Below the pieces are notes generated by a model. That model ran no database searches and had not been told where the DNA came from. It worked only from the letters and a program-made list of their open reading frames with translations. From NCBI RefSeq assembly GCF_000350085.1, contig NZ_CAUM01000067.1:30117-94116 (forward strand): 64,000 nucleotides of DNA, read 5' to 3'. Both the position numbers and the translations under genes were made by a program. This document shows, in pieces, positions 1 to 9,005 of this stretch. Each line of letters opens with the position of its first letter. Position 1 is the stretch's first letter. This stretch comes from Mesorhizobium metallidurans STM 2683. Lineage in GTDB: Bacteria > Pseudomonadota > Alphaproteobacteria > Rhizobiales > Rhizobiaceae.

Positions 1-1
1 C

Positions 2-511
2 GGCATCTCGGCCGCGGCACTCGCCATGCTGCAGGCTTATGACTGGCCGGGAAACATCAGGCAGCTCGAAAATGCCGTCTTCCGCGCCTCGGTGCTTTGC
101 GAAGGCGACGTGCTCACGGTGGAGGAATTTCCGCAGATCCGGGCGCAGGTCGATGGCACCGTCAATCTCGATGCGCATAGCGCACCCCTGCCTCACGCAT
201 TGCCTGGACTGGCCATCGAATCGCGTGGCCAGGGGCCGGCGGCCGAGGACGGCATCGCCGCGACCGAGTTCGATGCGCCGGCCAGGCTGCAGCCTCGCTT
301 CGGCACGCTGCGGGCACTCGACGAACGCGGCAATGTACGCGCTCTGGCCGACGTCGAACTTGAAATGATCAAGCTCGCCATCGACCACTATAACGGCCAG
401 ATGAGCGAGGTCGCCCGCCGCCTGGGCATCGGCCGTTCCACGCTCTACAGGAAGCTCAAGGAATACGGCATCGACCCCGAAACGGGCCGTATCGACCGGC
501 TCGCCTCCTAA
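2..511 (+). CDS. sigma-54-dependent transcriptional activator, C-terminal part (5' end outside window)
   Basis: The frame is open from the left edge and ends at 511. The first visible residues contain DWPGNIRQLENAVFRA, the conserved end of the AAA+ central domain of NtrC-family activators. A variable linker of about 80 residues follows. The last ~45 residues form a Fis-type helix-turn-helix (ARRLGIGRSTLYRKLKEYGI). Proteins of this family bind enhancer sites and use ATP to remodel sigma-54 RNA polymerase. The N-terminal sensory or receiver domain is not visible, so the signal cannot be named. Confidence 0.9.
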   Translation, partial: GISAAALAMLQAYDWPGNIRQLENAVFRASVLCEGDVLTVEEFPQIRAQVDGTVNLDAHSAPLPHALPGLAIESRGQGPAAEDGIAATEFDAPARLQPRFGTLRALDERGNVRALADVELEMIKLAIDHYNGQMSEVARRLGIGRSTLYRKLKEYGIDPETGRIDRLAS

Positions 512-590
512 CGCTGCCAGCGAATCCGCGCATGACAGCTGCCGGAGTTGCATGTCGGCGGCCCGTTCACGGATTGCGGCAACTCGTAAC

Positions 591-625
591 AGATCGTGTT
601 TCTGGCAAAGGCCGAAACATGATCT
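591..625. repeat. inverted repeat in intergenic region
   Basis: Arms AGATCGTGTTTC (591-602) and GAAACATGATCT (614-625) are complementary apart from one position and are separated by 11 nt. The element lies between the sigma-54 activator and the DUF882 gene. It lacks a T-run, so it is more likely a rhizobial intergenic palindrome or a protein site than a terminator. The remainder of the 335-bp gap (512-846) shows no supported gene. Confidence 0.5.
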
Positions 626-846
626 AAACCAGCAGTTTACCAAGAAACCCTGCGCAATAATTTTGACGGGATATCGCCACGGTGTTACCGCATTTCGGCT
701 TCAATAAGTGATGATTAACCATTAGGATCGATATTCGGATGTGACAACAACGCATCCGTTTGGGCAAATCCGGGGACAAACGGCAGCCTGCAAGGCCTTT
801 TGATTTGAACCAAGTCGAACGACACACAAACGGGCGGCACGATCAC

Positions 847-2691
847 ATGAGCGCCTGGCCGAAATGGCTGGCAGCGGTGATTTTTGCCTGTGGATTCCTC
901 GCCGCTGCCGCAACCGGCGCCAGCGCCGAGACACGTTCGCTCAAGCTGTACCACCTCCATACGAAGGAGAAGGCGGAGATCGTCTACAAGCGCAATGGCC
1001 GCTACGATCAGGCGGGTCTGAGGAAGCTCAACATCATCCTGCGCGACTGGCGCCGCAACGAGCCGACCAAGATGGATCCGCGCCTGCTGGACCTGGTCTG
1101 GGAGGCTTATCGGCAAAGCGGCGCCACCGACTACATCCAGGTCGTCTGCGGCTACCGTTCGCCGTCCACGAATTCGATGCTGCGCAGTCGTAGCAGGGGC
1201 GTCGCCGAGAAAAGCCAGCATGTGCTCGGTAGGGCCATGGACTTCTACATTCCGGGCGTGCCGCTGAAGAAGCTGCGCGACATCGGCCTCAAGATGCAGG
1301 GCGGTGGCGTCGGCTACTATCCGTCGTCAGGCTCGCCCTTCGTCCACATGGACGTCGGCAATGTGCGCCATTGGCCCGGCATCAGCCGCCAGGAACTGGC
1401 GCGCGTGTTCCCCAATGGCAAGACGCTGCATGTGCCGAGCGACGGCAAGCCGCTGCCCGGTTATGCGCAGGCGCTCGCCTCCTACAAGGCGCGCAAGGGC
1501 GCTGGCACTCCCAACATCGAATTGGCCAGCGCTGGTGGCGGGTCTAAAAGATCCGGTGGCTTGCTTGCCGCTTTCTTCGGCGGCGGTGATGACGAGGCCG
1601 ATGACGGCGCCGATGTGGCGTCGGCCGCGCCCGCGCCGAAGTCGAAGAGCATAAAGCTGGCGAACGCAAAGCCGGCCGCCAAGAGCGGCAACCTTCCGGG
1701 CATTGCCATCGTGTCGCCCAAGGATGCGAAGCGCGCCGAGATTCCGCAGATCGCCGATGCGCCTGAGCCAGTTCCGGAGCCGGAGGAGGATACGCCGGAG
1801 ACAATCATCGCGGCGCTGCCGGCGCGCAGTGTGCCGCTGCCTGATTTCGCGCCGCGTCCGAAGGCCGATGTCGGCGCCCAGCCACCCGAGGACGTCCCCT
1901 TCGGCATGGCCGATGCCACCGCCACCACCGAACAGACGGTGGCGACCGCGCAAGCGCCGGCAAGCGTTCCCTTCGGCATGGCGGACCCGTCCGCTGATCC
2001 GTCAACTGTCGGCGATCCGGCTCAGATTGCGGCCAACAACATACCGCTGCCGACCTGGCGTCCCGATCATTCGCTGCCGGTCGACCTTGCAGGGGACGAC
2101 CTGGCGCCGCAGGACAAGGATGTGCTTATGGCGCTGGCCGACACCGCCGGGCATGGCGAGGCCGCTACCGACGCGTTCTCGGTGCTGCCGACGGCGCGTC
2201 CCGACGCCGCCCAACCGGACGCGGTCAAGGCGGTTCTCGAAAAGGTCAGCGTAACCGACGGATACCAGGTGGCTTCGCTCTCCGAGCCGGCCCCGGTCTT
2301 CAACGATGCGGCAAGCGCCGACGCGGCATCGCCGCGCGAGGCTGTCGTTGGCCGGCCGGCCGGTTCCGATCCGGCAGCGGCGATCGGCGCGGGTGTGAAG
2401 ACCACCCGCAAGGAAGCCCGGGCAACCGCCCGCGATCTGAAGCCCGGTCCCAAGGCCCTGGTGGTTGCCGCCGAGCCGCAGGCCGCGCGCTGGGCACTGA
2501 ACAGCGGCGAGCAGGTCGCCACCGTTTCCAGCGCAACGACGGCGCCGCGCTACGCCTATAATATCGTGCACACGCCACCGAGCGAGGTCTATACCGCAGG
2601 CTTCCAGTCGGACGACCAGATGGCCGACGCCAACCGGTTCACCGGCAACGCCGTCAAGTTCCTGTCGGTCGCCCGCTTCCAGACCAAATAG
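847..2691 (+). CDS. DUF882 (M15-like murein peptidase fold) exported protein with long proline/alanine-rich tail
   Basis: The 614-residue product starts at ATG 847, where a clear signal peptide follows (MSAWPKWLAAVIFACGFLAA, cleavage near ASA-E). A TTG 87 nt upstream is in frame but gives no signal. Residues ~25-195 form the DUF882/peptidase M15-like domain. Apparent zinc-ligand motifs are present: SQHVLGRAMDF (His, Asp) and VHMDVG (His). The family is related to YcbK and is thought to act on periplasmic peptidoglycan. The remaining ~400 residues are low-complexity Ala/Pro/Asp-rich with repeated VPFGMADxxA and PLPxxRP motifs, probably an envelope-spanning or disordered region. It stands alone, with a bidirectional terminator behind it. 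Confidence 0.85.
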   Translation: MSAWPKWLAAVIFACGFLAAAATGASAETRSLKLYHLHTKEKAEIVYKRNGRYDQAGLRKLNIILRDWRRNEPTKMDPRLLDLVWEAYRQSGATDYIQVVCGYRSPSTNSMLRSRSRGVAEKSQHVLGRAMDFYIPGVPLKKLRDIGLKMQGGGVGYYPSSGSPFVHMDVGNVRHWPGISRQELARVFPNGKTLHVPSDGKPLPGYAQALASYKARKGAGTPNIELASAGGGSKRSGGLLAAFFGGGDDEADDGADVASAAPAPKSKSIKLANAKPAAKSGNLPGIAIVSPKDAKRAEIPQIADAPEPVPEPEEDTPETIIAALPARSVPLPDFAPRPKADVGAQPPEDVPFGMADATATTEQTVATAQAPASVPFGMADPSADPSTVGDPAQIAANNIPLPTWRPDHSLPVDLAGDDLAPQDKDVLMALADTAGHGEAATDAFSVLPTARPDAAQPDAVKAVLEKVSVTDGYQVASLSEPAPVFNDAASADAASPREAVVGRPAGSDPAAAIGAGVKTTRKEARATARDLKPGPKALVVAAEPQAARWALNSGEQVATVSSATTAPRYAYNIVHTPPSEVYTAGFQSDDQMADANRFTGNAVKFLSVARFQTK

Positions 2692-2710
2692 CGGATCGAC
2701 CAAGCCACAT

Positions 2711-2745
2711 AAAAAGCCGCGCCGGGCGACCCGCGCGGCTTTTTG
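2711..2745. terminator. bidirectional rho-independent terminator
   Basis: AAAAAGCCGCGC and GCGCGGCTTTTT form a 12-bp stem around a short loop, with an A-run on one side and a T-run on the other. It lies between the convergent DUF882 gene (ends 2691) and KDPG aldolase gene (ends 2789), so it can serve both. Confidence 0.9.
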
Positions 2746-2788
2746 CTGTTAATCTGCGAAAAGCCGATCGGTTTTTTTCATCCTGGCG

Positions 2789-3427
2789 TTATCGCCCGAG
2801 TTGGCTCGCCGCGCGTGCGAGAGCCTCGATTTCATCCCATCTGCCGGCCTTGACCATGTCGTCCGGCGCCACCCAGGAGCCGCCGACGCAGATGACATTG
2901 GGCAGGCTGAGATAGTCGGCGGCGTTCTTGCCGGTGATGCCGCCGGTCGGGCAGAATTTCACATCGGCGAGCGGCGAGGCGAATGCCTTGAGCGAGGCGA
3001 TGCCGCCCGACTGCTCGGCCGGGAAGAACTTCAGGAAACGCAAGCCTGCTTCGCGGGCGGCCATGATCTCACCGGGGGTGATGGCGCCCGGCAGCAGCGG
3101 AACCGGGCTGTCTTTCGCCGCCGCCAGAAGCTCGTTTGTGATGCCGGGGCTGACGATGAACTTCGAGCCGGCTGCCGCCGCCTCGTCGAACTGGCGGGCA
3201 TCCAGAATGGTGCCGGCGCCGACAATGGCGCCCTCGACTTCGCCAGCCACGCGCCGGATCGCCTCCAGCGCATCGGCGGTCCTGAGCGTGATCTCGATCG
3301 CCGGCAGGCCGCCACGCGCCAGCGCGCGGGCCAGGGGCACCGCGTCAGCGACATTGGCAATCTTCAGTACCGGAACGACCGGCTGGCCATTGAGGAGCGA
3401 CAGGAGTTTCTCGGTCTTGGCTGACAT
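2789..3427 (-). CDS. eda: 2-dehydro-3-deoxy-6-phosphogluconate / 4-hydroxy-2-oxoglutarate aldolase
   Basis: The 212-residue protein has the normal length of class I KDPG aldolases. The motifs fit the family: AIEITLRTADALEAI (catalytic Glu near residue 45), GAGTILDARQ, FIVSPGITNELL, and FLKFFPAEQSGG, which holds the Schiff-base Lys. PTGGI and VGGSWVAP form the phosphate-binding end. The enzyme cleaves KDPG to pyruvate and glyceraldehyde 3-phosphate, the last step of the Entner-Doudoroff pathway, the main glycolytic route in rhizobia. It is monocistronic here, with no edd or zwf partner in the window. Confidence 0.92.
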   Translation of the reverse strand: MSAKTEKLLSLLNGQPVVPVLKIANVADAVPLARALARGGLPAIEITLRTADALEAIRRVAGEVEGAIVGAGTILDARQFDEAAAAGSKFIVSPGITNELLAAAKDSPVPLLPGAITPGEIMAAREAGLRFLKFFPAEQSGGIASLKAFASPLADVKFCPTGGITGKNAADYLSLPNVICVGGSWVAPDDMVKAGRWDEIEALARAASQLGR

Positions 3428-3598
3428 TGGCTTGTCTCTCCGGTATCGATGATTTCAACCGATTAGCAGAAGGCGGATTCCGAGTCCACGAAGGCAGGCG
3501 TGTCGCGATGTCACGCACGCCGGCAGGCAAGCCTCCAACGCCCGTGCTTCATCCGCGCCGCCTTGAAATGGCTTTCAGCAGAGTTTAGTGGCTTGGCG

Positions 3599-4528
3599 AT
3601 GACAATTTCCACCCACGATCAACCTGTCCGCGTCGCCGCGCTCTACCGCTTCGCCCGGTTCGATGCCTTCGAGGCGCTGCGGGCACCGCTTGCTGCCTTC
3701 TGCTGCGGGCGCGGCATCAAGGGGACGCTGCTTCTGGCGCATGAGGGCATCAACGGGACCGTCGCTGGCAGCGAGGCTGATATCGCGGCGCTCATCGACC
3801 ATCTGGAATCGATCGAAGGTCTTGCCGGTCTTGAGGTCAAATACAGCAGCGCTGCCGAGATGCCATTTCACCGCATGAAGGTGCGGCTGAAGCGCGAGAT
3901 CGTCACAATGGGTATCGAAGGTCTCGATCCGGCGGCAAGCGCCGGTACCTATGTCGCGCCGGCCGACTGGAACGCATTGATCTCGGATGTCGACACGATC
4001 GTCATCGACACGCGCAACGCCTATGAGGTGTCGATCGGCAGCTTCAAGGGGGCGGTCGATCCGGCAACGAGCAGCTTTCGTGAATTTCCGGCCTGGGTCG
4101 AGCGGCATCGGGCCGAACTCGATGGCCGCAAGATCGCCATGTTCTGCACCGGCGGCATACGCTGCGAGAAGGCGACGGCCTATGTTAAGTCGCTCGGTTT
4201 CGAGAATGTGTTCCATCTCAAGGGCGGCATCCTGAGATATCTCGAAGAGGTGCCGGCCGAACAAAGCCTCTGGCAAGGCGAGTGCTTCGTCTTCGACGAG
4301 CGTGTTTCGGTATCACACGGCCTGGTCGAGGGCGAGGCCGAACTCTGCCGCGCCTGCCGGCATCCGCTGACCGGGCACGACCTGTTGTCGCCGCACTATG
4401 CCGCCGGCATATCGTGCCCACATTGTTTCGATGCCCGTTCCGACGAAGACCGTGCGCGCTATGCCGAGCGCCAGCGCCAGGTCGAACTGGCGCATGCGCG
4501 TGGCAGAGGCCCGCATATCGGAGGTTAG
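3599..4528 (+). CDS. trhO: oxygen-dependent tRNA uridine(34) hydroxylase, rhodanese family (TrhO/YceA)
   Basis: The 309-residue product starts at ATG 3599 (MTISTHDQ); the 33 in-frame codons upstream look non-coding. The N-terminal ~95 residues are the acylphosphatase-like YceA domain ([16 protein letters not shown]). A rhodanese domain follows with the active-site loop [12 protein letters not shown], whose Cys is essential in TrhO. A Cys-rich tail ([14 protein letters not shown]) is typical. The family makes 5-hydroxyuridine at position 34 of certain tRNAs. It appears to be a single-gene unit. Confidence 0.92.
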   Translation: MTISTHDQPVRVAALYRFARFDAFEALRAPLAAFCCGRGIKGTLLLAHEGINGTVAGSEADIAALIDHLESIEGLAGLEVKYSSAAEMPFHRMKVRLKREIVTMGIEGLDPAASAGTYVAPADWNALISDVDTIVIDTRNAYEVSIGSFKGAVDPATSSFREFPAWVERHRAELDGRKIAMFCTGGIRCEKATAYVKSLGFENVFHLKGGILRYLEEVPAEQSLWQGECFVFDERVSVSHGLVEGEAELCRACRHPLTGHDLLSPHYAAGISCPHCFDARSDEDRARYAERQRQVELAHARGRGPHIGG

Positions 4529-4748
4529 AGCCAACTATACATCGCGCTTTTCCAAAGGTCAGCACAGCAAAAATCGATTCCGATTTGCGACCGACGCGCT
4601 AGGACAAGGTAAATCCTGACGTCACCTTGTTTCGACCGTCACTGGCAAAGCGTTCATCCGTCATTGTAATGTCGCTATGCGGGGCCTACGTCTTTGACGT
4701 CCGCAACCTGCCCGTGCACGTTCGGCCGGGCCAATTCTGGAGGCATTG

Positions 4749-5519
4749 ATGCTCGATCCCAAGAAGCTTCTCGACGATCTGCTTGGCTCGCAAGTTCCCG
4801 GAACAGGGTCGACCGTCCGTGACAAGGCGGGTCAGGCTGTGCAGATGGCCAAGGACAATCCGCTGGCCGCTGGTGCTCTGGCCGCGGTGCTGCTTGGAAC
4901 CGGCGCGGGACGTCAGGTCACCGGCGCCGCGGTCAAGCTTGGCGGCCTGGCCGCGATCGGCGGCCTCGCCTACAAGGCCTACCAGAACTACAAGAACGGC
5001 AGCGCGCCGGCGGAGGCACAAACGGCCGGCGAGCCGGAATTGCTGCCGCCGCCCACCGACACCAGCTTCCACCCCTCGCAGGCGCCGCAAGGCGAGGACG
5101 CCTTCACGCTGACGCTGGTGAGGGCGATGATTTCGGCGGCGAAGGCCGACGGCCATATCGATGACGGCGAGCGGCAAAAGATCGCCGGCAAGCTCAGCCT
5201 CGCGGGCATTGGCCCCGATGCGGAGAAGTTCCTGATGTCGGAGCTGGAGACGCCGCTCGATCTGGACACGCTGATCGCCGGCGCCCAGACCGACGCGCAG
5301 AAGCTCGAACTCTACACCGCGTCGCGCCTCACCATCGATCCCGACACGCGTGCCGAGCGCGGCTATCTCGATCTGCTCGCCGGCCGCCTCGGCCTGCCGG
5401 ACGCGCTGGTCGACCATGTCGAGGCGACGGTGTCGGCGGCAAAGGTGCCGGCATCGGACAAGGCGGCCGGCAAGACAGCAAAGGCGGCCAGCAAGACCGC
5501 GCCCAATTCGCGCTGGTAG
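4749..5519 (+). CDS. DUF533 (YebE-type) tellurite-resistance-B-like protein
   Basis: The 256-residue protein starts at ATG 4749, preceded by GGAGG (4739-4743); a TTG codon directly before it is not needed. An N-terminal LDPKKLLDDLL helix is followed by two hydrophobic stretches (AAGALAAVLLGTGAGRQV, LGGLAAIGGLAYKAYQNY), which suggest membrane association. The C-terminal half has the TerB-like acidic helical fold (RAMISAAKADGHIDDGERQKI). The function of this widespread inner-membrane family is unknown. A Lys/Ala-rich tail ends the protein. Confidence 0.85.
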   Translation: MLDPKKLLDDLLGSQVPGTGSTVRDKAGQAVQMAKDNPLAAGALAAVLLGTGAGRQVTGAAVKLGGLAAIGGLAYKAYQNYKNGSAPAEAQTAGEPELLPPPTDTSFHPSQAPQGEDAFTLTLVRAMISAAKADGHIDDGERQKIAGKLSLAGIGPDAEKFLMSELETPLDLDTLIAGAQTDAQKLELYTASRLTIDPDTRAERGYLDLLAGRLGLPDALVDHVEATVSAAKVPASDKAAGKTAKAASKTAPNSRW

Positions 5520-5636
5520 GCTGCAACCGTAGAGCGCTGACCGGCAAGATTTCGCGCTAACGTATCGTTAACCCGGCAAGCGCATGATTTTAGGCAGTCG
5601 GATCGGCTTTCCTCCTCCCAAGCCCGGTTCAGATCA

Positions 5637-5663
5637 GGGCGGCCGCCAATGGCCGCCCTTTTT
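5637..5663 (+). terminator. rho-independent terminator
   Basis: GGGCGGCC and GGCCGCCC form an 8-bp GC stem around a 6-nt loop, followed by TTTTT. It lies about 120 nt after the DUF533 gene, so its transcript would carry a long 3' end. Confidence 0.75.
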
Positions 5664-5678
5664 GTCCGGTCCTGCCTC

Positions 5679-5735
5679 GGCAGCTTCGGCTTGCCCTGGC
5701 AGCTTCGGCTTTGCCCTGGCAGCTTCGGCTTGCCA
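5679..5735 (+). repeat. three tandem copies of a ~19-nt unit
   Basis: GGCAGCTTCGGCTTGCCCT is repeated three times head to tail (19, 20 and 18 nt). The middle copy has one extra T and the last has lost its end. The array lies between the terminator above and the SDR gene. It shows no reading frame of its own. Confidence 0.85.
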
Positions 5736-5788
5736 TCGGCGCCGTCATTTGCGATGGCACTTCCAGCCATGACCTCGGGAGGACGGCG

Positions 5789-6553
5789 ATGACAGCCAAG
5801 ACAGATTCCAGAACCGCCATCGTCACCGGCGCCGGCACCGGTATTGGCAAAAGCGTCGCCACGACACTGCTCAGGGCCGGCTGGAACACGGTGTTCTGCG
5901 GGCGCCGCAAGAAGGTGCTGGACGAGGCGATCGCCGAGGCCGGGTCGACACAGGCCAAGGCATTGGCTGTCGCCTGCGATATCAGCAGGGCCGACCAGGT
6001 CGACGATCTGTTCGAGACGGTGGCGGAGGCCTTCGGGCGCGTCGATCTGCTCTTCAACAATGCCGGCATGAGCTACAAATCGACACCGATCGACGAGATC
6101 CCGGTCGACGTGTGGAACGACATTGTCGGGGTCAATCTCACCGGCTCGTTCCTGTGCGCCCGCGCCGCGTTCGGCGCCATGCGCAAGCAGCAGCCAATGG
6201 GCGGCCGCATCATCAACAATGGCTCGGTGTCTGCCTATGCGCCGCGGCCGGGCTCAGTGCCCTATACGGCGACCAAGCACGCCATTACCGGGCTGACCAA
6301 GACGCTGGCGCTGGATGGCAGGCCCTATGACATCGCCTGCGGCCAGATCGACATCGGCAACGCGCTGACCGACATGGCACAGGCGATGACGGTCGGCGTG
6401 CCGCAGGCCAATGGCTCCGTCGCCGCCGAAGCGGTGATGGACGTCCAGCATGTCGCCGACGCCGTCGTCCACATGGCCAACCTGCCGCTCGACGCCAATG
6501 TGCTGTTCATGACCGTGATGGCGACGAAGATGCCGTTCGTCGGGCGGGGGTAA
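5789..6553 (+). CDS. SDR-family NAD(P)-dependent oxidoreductase
   Basis: The 254-residue classical short-chain dehydrogenase starts at ATG 5789, 5 nt behind GGGAGGA. Visible features are the Rossmann loop TGAGTGIGKSVA (residues ~16-27), NNAGMSYK, the catalytic Ser in NNGSVSAYAP, and the YTATKHAI motif with catalytic Tyr and Lys. The substrate cannot be told from sequence or from the unrelated neighbours. It ends 4 nt before the convergent DGPF gene. Confidence 0.9.
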   Translation: MTAKTDSRTAIVTGAGTGIGKSVATTLLRAGWNTVFCGRRKKVLDEAIAEAGSTQAKALAVACDISRADQVDDLFETVAEAFGRVDLLFNNAGMSYKSTPIDEIPVDVWNDIVGVNLTGSFLCARAAFGAMRKQQPMGGRIINNGSVSAYAPRPGSVPYTATKHAITGLTKTLALDGRPYDIACGQIDIGNALTDMAQAMTVGVPQANGSVAAEAVMDVQHVADAVVHMANLPLDANVLFMTVMATKMPFVGRG

Positions 6554-6557
6554 CTGC

Positions 6558-6932
6558 TCATCCCTGCGATAGGGGCACGCCGGGAAGATACAGTGAAATC
6601 GGGCGGATTTCGTAGACGGCCGTCGGATTGACGCGGCGCAGGTCGCGCGCGATCGCGATCGCTTCATCGCGCGCGGCGCAGTCGACGACATAGAACCCCA
6701 GCAATTGCTCCTTGGTCTCGGCGAAGGGGCCGTCGATGACCAGTCCGTCGCCCGGTCCGCGCAAGGTGCAGGCATCCTGGGTCGCTCCGAGCCGTGCCGC
6801 CGGTCCAAGGACGCGTTCCCGGTAGAGCCGATCGTTGATCTGGAGCAGATCGGTCATCAGCGCCGCATCCTGCTGCGGCGTCAGCGCCTCAATCGCTTCT
6901 TCCACGTGATAGGCAAGGATGGCGTAAAACAT
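6558..6932 (-). CDS. YCII-related (DGPF) domain protein, orphan
   Basis: This 124-residue single-domain protein has MFYAILAYHVEE at its start and the signature VIDGPFAETKEQLLGF. It is the same length as the DGPF protein at 47144-47518 and clearly similar to it (both share IDGPFAETKEQ, LGFY and YEIRP). Such proteins usually sit beside ECF42-type sigma factors; here no sigma factor is adjacent. Its biochemical role is unknown. A ribosome-binding site (AAGGGAACC) precedes the ATG. Confidence 0.88.
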   Translation of the reverse strand: MFYAILAYHVEEAIEALTPQQDAALMTDLLQINDRLYRERVLGPAARLGATQDACTLRGPGDGLVIDGPFAETKEQLLGFYVVDCAARDEAIAIARDLRRVNPTAVYEIRPISLYLPGVPLSQG

Positions 6933-7013
6933 CGAGGTTCCCTTCTTCGGTCGTGAATATCCAAGGACGATCGGCCGGAGCGTTTCCCGACAGGGTCAGC
7001 CCGATTCCCGTTC

Positions 7014-8198
7014 TCACTTGCCCAGGAAGGCCTCGATCCGCTCCAGCGCGCGCAGGATGTTCTCTTCGGAATTGGCGTAGGACAGCCGGACATAGCCTTC
7101 GCCGAGAATGCCGAAATCCGGGCCGCCGATCAGCGCGACGCCGGCATCGTCGAGCAGCGCCGAGGCGAGTTTCTTGGCTTTCCGGCCCGTCTTGGAAATG
7201 TTGGGGAAGGCATAGAATGCGCCTTTCGGCGTGATGCAGGAAACGCCGGGCAAGGCATTCAACCCCTCGACCACGACCTTCCTGCGACGATCGAAGGCGC
7301 GCATCATCTTGTCGACGTCGTCCTGCGGGCCATCGATGGCGGCGATGCCGGCATACTGGCTCGGCGCGTTGACGCAGGACCAGCAGTTGACCGCCAGCTT
7401 GCGCACCTTGTCGTAGAGATGAGCGCCGCTGTCGCCGTTCGGCCAGATCGACCAGCCCATGCGCCAGCCGGTCATCGCCCAGGTCTTCGACCAGCCGTTG
7501 AGGATAATCAGCCGGTCGCGGATCTCGGGAAAATTGAGCAGCGAGCAATGCGTCTCGCCGTCATAGGTCATCACGTCGTAGATCTCGTCTGAAAGGATGG
7601 CGACATGCGGGTGCGCTTCGAGCCCCTTCACGAGCTTCTCGATCTCGGTACGGGGCGTGACGCCGCCGGTCGGGTTGGCCGGCGAGTTCAGGATCAGGAG
7701 CCTGGTCTTCGGCGTGATCAGCGCCAGCGTCTCCTGCGCCGAAAAGGCAAAGCCGTTTTCCTCGCGCATCGGTACCGGCACCGGCGTGGCGCCGGTGAAT
7801 TCGATCATCGAGCGGTAGATGGGAAAGCCGGGATCGGGATAGAGGATCTCGGCGCCCGCTTCGCCGAACATCAGGATCGCGGCGAACATCGTCGGCTTGC
7901 CGCCGGGCAGGATCATCACTGCCTCGGGCGACACTTCGACACCGGTGGTGGCCAGCGTGCGGCGCACCACCGCCTCGCGCGTCGCCAAGAGGCCGTTGGC
8001 CGGTGTATAGCCGTGATGGCCGTCGCGCAGCGCCTTGATCGCCGCCTCGACAATGTGCTGCGGCGTCTTGAAGTCGGGTTGGCCGATGCCGAGATTGATG
8101 ATGTCGCGGCCTTGCTGCGCCAGTGATGTCGCACGCGCGAGCACCGCGAAGGCATTTTCCTCGCCGAGACGGTCGAAGGCCGCAATCGTGTGGAGCAT
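7014..8198 (-). CDS. PLP-dependent aminotransferase, class I/II
   Basis: The 394-residue product starts at the ATG at 8198 (MLHTIAAFDRLGEENAF); the longer in-frame extension is repeat-derived and not coding. It is a fold-type I aminotransferase with substrate-binding region NLGIGQPDFKTP, LNSPANPTGGVT, the DEIYDVMTYDG motif, the PLP-lysine motif SKTWAMTGWRMGW and the C-terminal LSYANSEENI with the carboxylate-binding Arg before it. It resembles aspartate/aromatic aminotransferases, but substrate specificity is not decidable. It is divergent from the GNAT gene, with 82 nt between starts. Confidence 0.88.
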   Translation of the reverse strand: MLHTIAAFDRLGEENAFAVLARATSLAQQGRDIINLGIGQPDFKTPQHIVEAAIKALRDGHHGYTPANGLLATREAVVRRTLATTGVEVSPEAVMILPGGKPTMFAAILMFGEAGAEILYPDPGFPIYRSMIEFTGATPVPVPMREENGFAFSAQETLALITPKTRLLILNSPANPTGGVTPRTEIEKLVKGLEAHPHVAILSDEIYDVMTYDGETHCSLLNFPEIRDRLIILNGWSKTWAMTGWRMGWSIWPNGDSGAHLYDKVRKLAVNCWSCVNAPSQYAGIAAIDGPQDDVDKMMRAFDRRRKVVVEGLNALPGVSCITPKGAFYAFPNISKTGRKAKKLASALLDDAGVALIGGPDFGILGEGYVRLSYANSEENILRALERIEAFLGK

Positions 8199-8280
8199 TT
8201 TTCCCGTCCCTGTGGTTCTTACTGTGGGCGAGCGTTTTTGTGAGCGTCCGTTGCCAAAAGTCAAACGGATTGGAGCCCAA

Positions 8281-8334
8281 GTGTCGGAAAAAATTGGGGT
8301 GTCAGAAAATATTGGAGTGTCGGAAAATCTCGAG
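8281..8334 (+). repeat. three tandem 18-nt units at the GNAT start
   Basis: Units GTGTCGGAAAAAATTGGG, GTGTCAGAAAATATTGGA and GTGTCGGAAAATCTCGAG are in frame, so copy-number change would add or remove six codons. Each unit begins with a usable GTG. Confidence 0.85.
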
Positions 8335-9003
8335 AATTGGCAGCCGCGACCGCGGCCGGTACGCAGGATCATTGAAGGCCGCCATGTCAGGCTCGAACCG
8401 CTGAGCGCGGCAAAGCATGGCGACGGCCTCTACGAGGCGTCGTCGGTGCCTGACGTCGACGGCCGCTTTGCCTGGCTGCCCGATTATCCGCCGGAGACCC
8501 GCGCCGCCTTCCAGCCCTGGCTTGACAAGGTCGAGGCCAGCGAGGATCCGCTGTTCTTCACCGTCATCGACAAGGCCAGCGGCAAGGTCGCCGGGCGCCA
8601 GACGCTGATGCGCATCGATCCGGCCCATGGCGTGATCGAGATCGGCAACATCTATTGGGGGCCGCTGATCTCGCGCAAGCCGGCGGCGACGGAAGCGCAG
8701 TTCCTGTTCATGAAATACATCTTCGACGAACTCGGCTATCGCCGCTACGAATGGAAATGCAACAACCGCAACGAGCCTTCGAAGCGCGCGGCGGAGCGTT
8801 TTGGTTTCAAGTTCGAAGGCATTTTCCGTCAGCATCTTGTGGTCAAGGGTGAAAACCGCGATACCGCGTGGTATTCGATCATCGACAAGGAGTGGCCGGC
8901 GTTGCGCAGAGCCTATGAGGCATGGCTCGATCCGGCCAATTTCGACGGCGATGGCCGACAGAAGCGACGGCTCGAGGATTTCCGCGCGGAGTTCGGGGCG
9001 TAG
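8281..9003 (+). CDS. GNAT-family N-acetyltransferase (RimJ/RimL type) with repeat-bearing N-terminus
   Basis: The 240-residue protein belongs to the RimJ/RimL-like acetyltransferases: GRHVRLEPLSAAKHGDGLYEA near the start, GRQTLMRIDPAHGVIEIGNI, and KCNNRNEPSKRAAERFGF for acetyl-CoA binding. GTG 8281 is chosen because GGAG (8272-8275) lies 5 nt upstream. GTG codons at 8299 and 8317 are also possible because the first 18 codons are three copies of an 18-nt unit (V-S-E-N/K-I-G). The acceptor substrate is unknown. Confidence 0.85.
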   Translation: MSEKIGVSENIGVSENLENWQPRPRPVRRIIEGRHVRLEPLSAAKHGDGLYEASSVPDVDGRFAWLPDYPPETRAAFQPWLDKVEASEDPLFFTVIDKASGKVAGRQTLMRIDPAHGVIEIGNIYWGPLISRKPAATEAQFLFMKYIFDELGYRRYEWKCNNRNEPSKRAAERFGFKFEGIFRQHLVVKGENRDTAWYSIIDKEWPALRRAYEAWLDPANFDGDGRQKRRLEDFRAEFGA

Positions 9004-9005
9004 AA

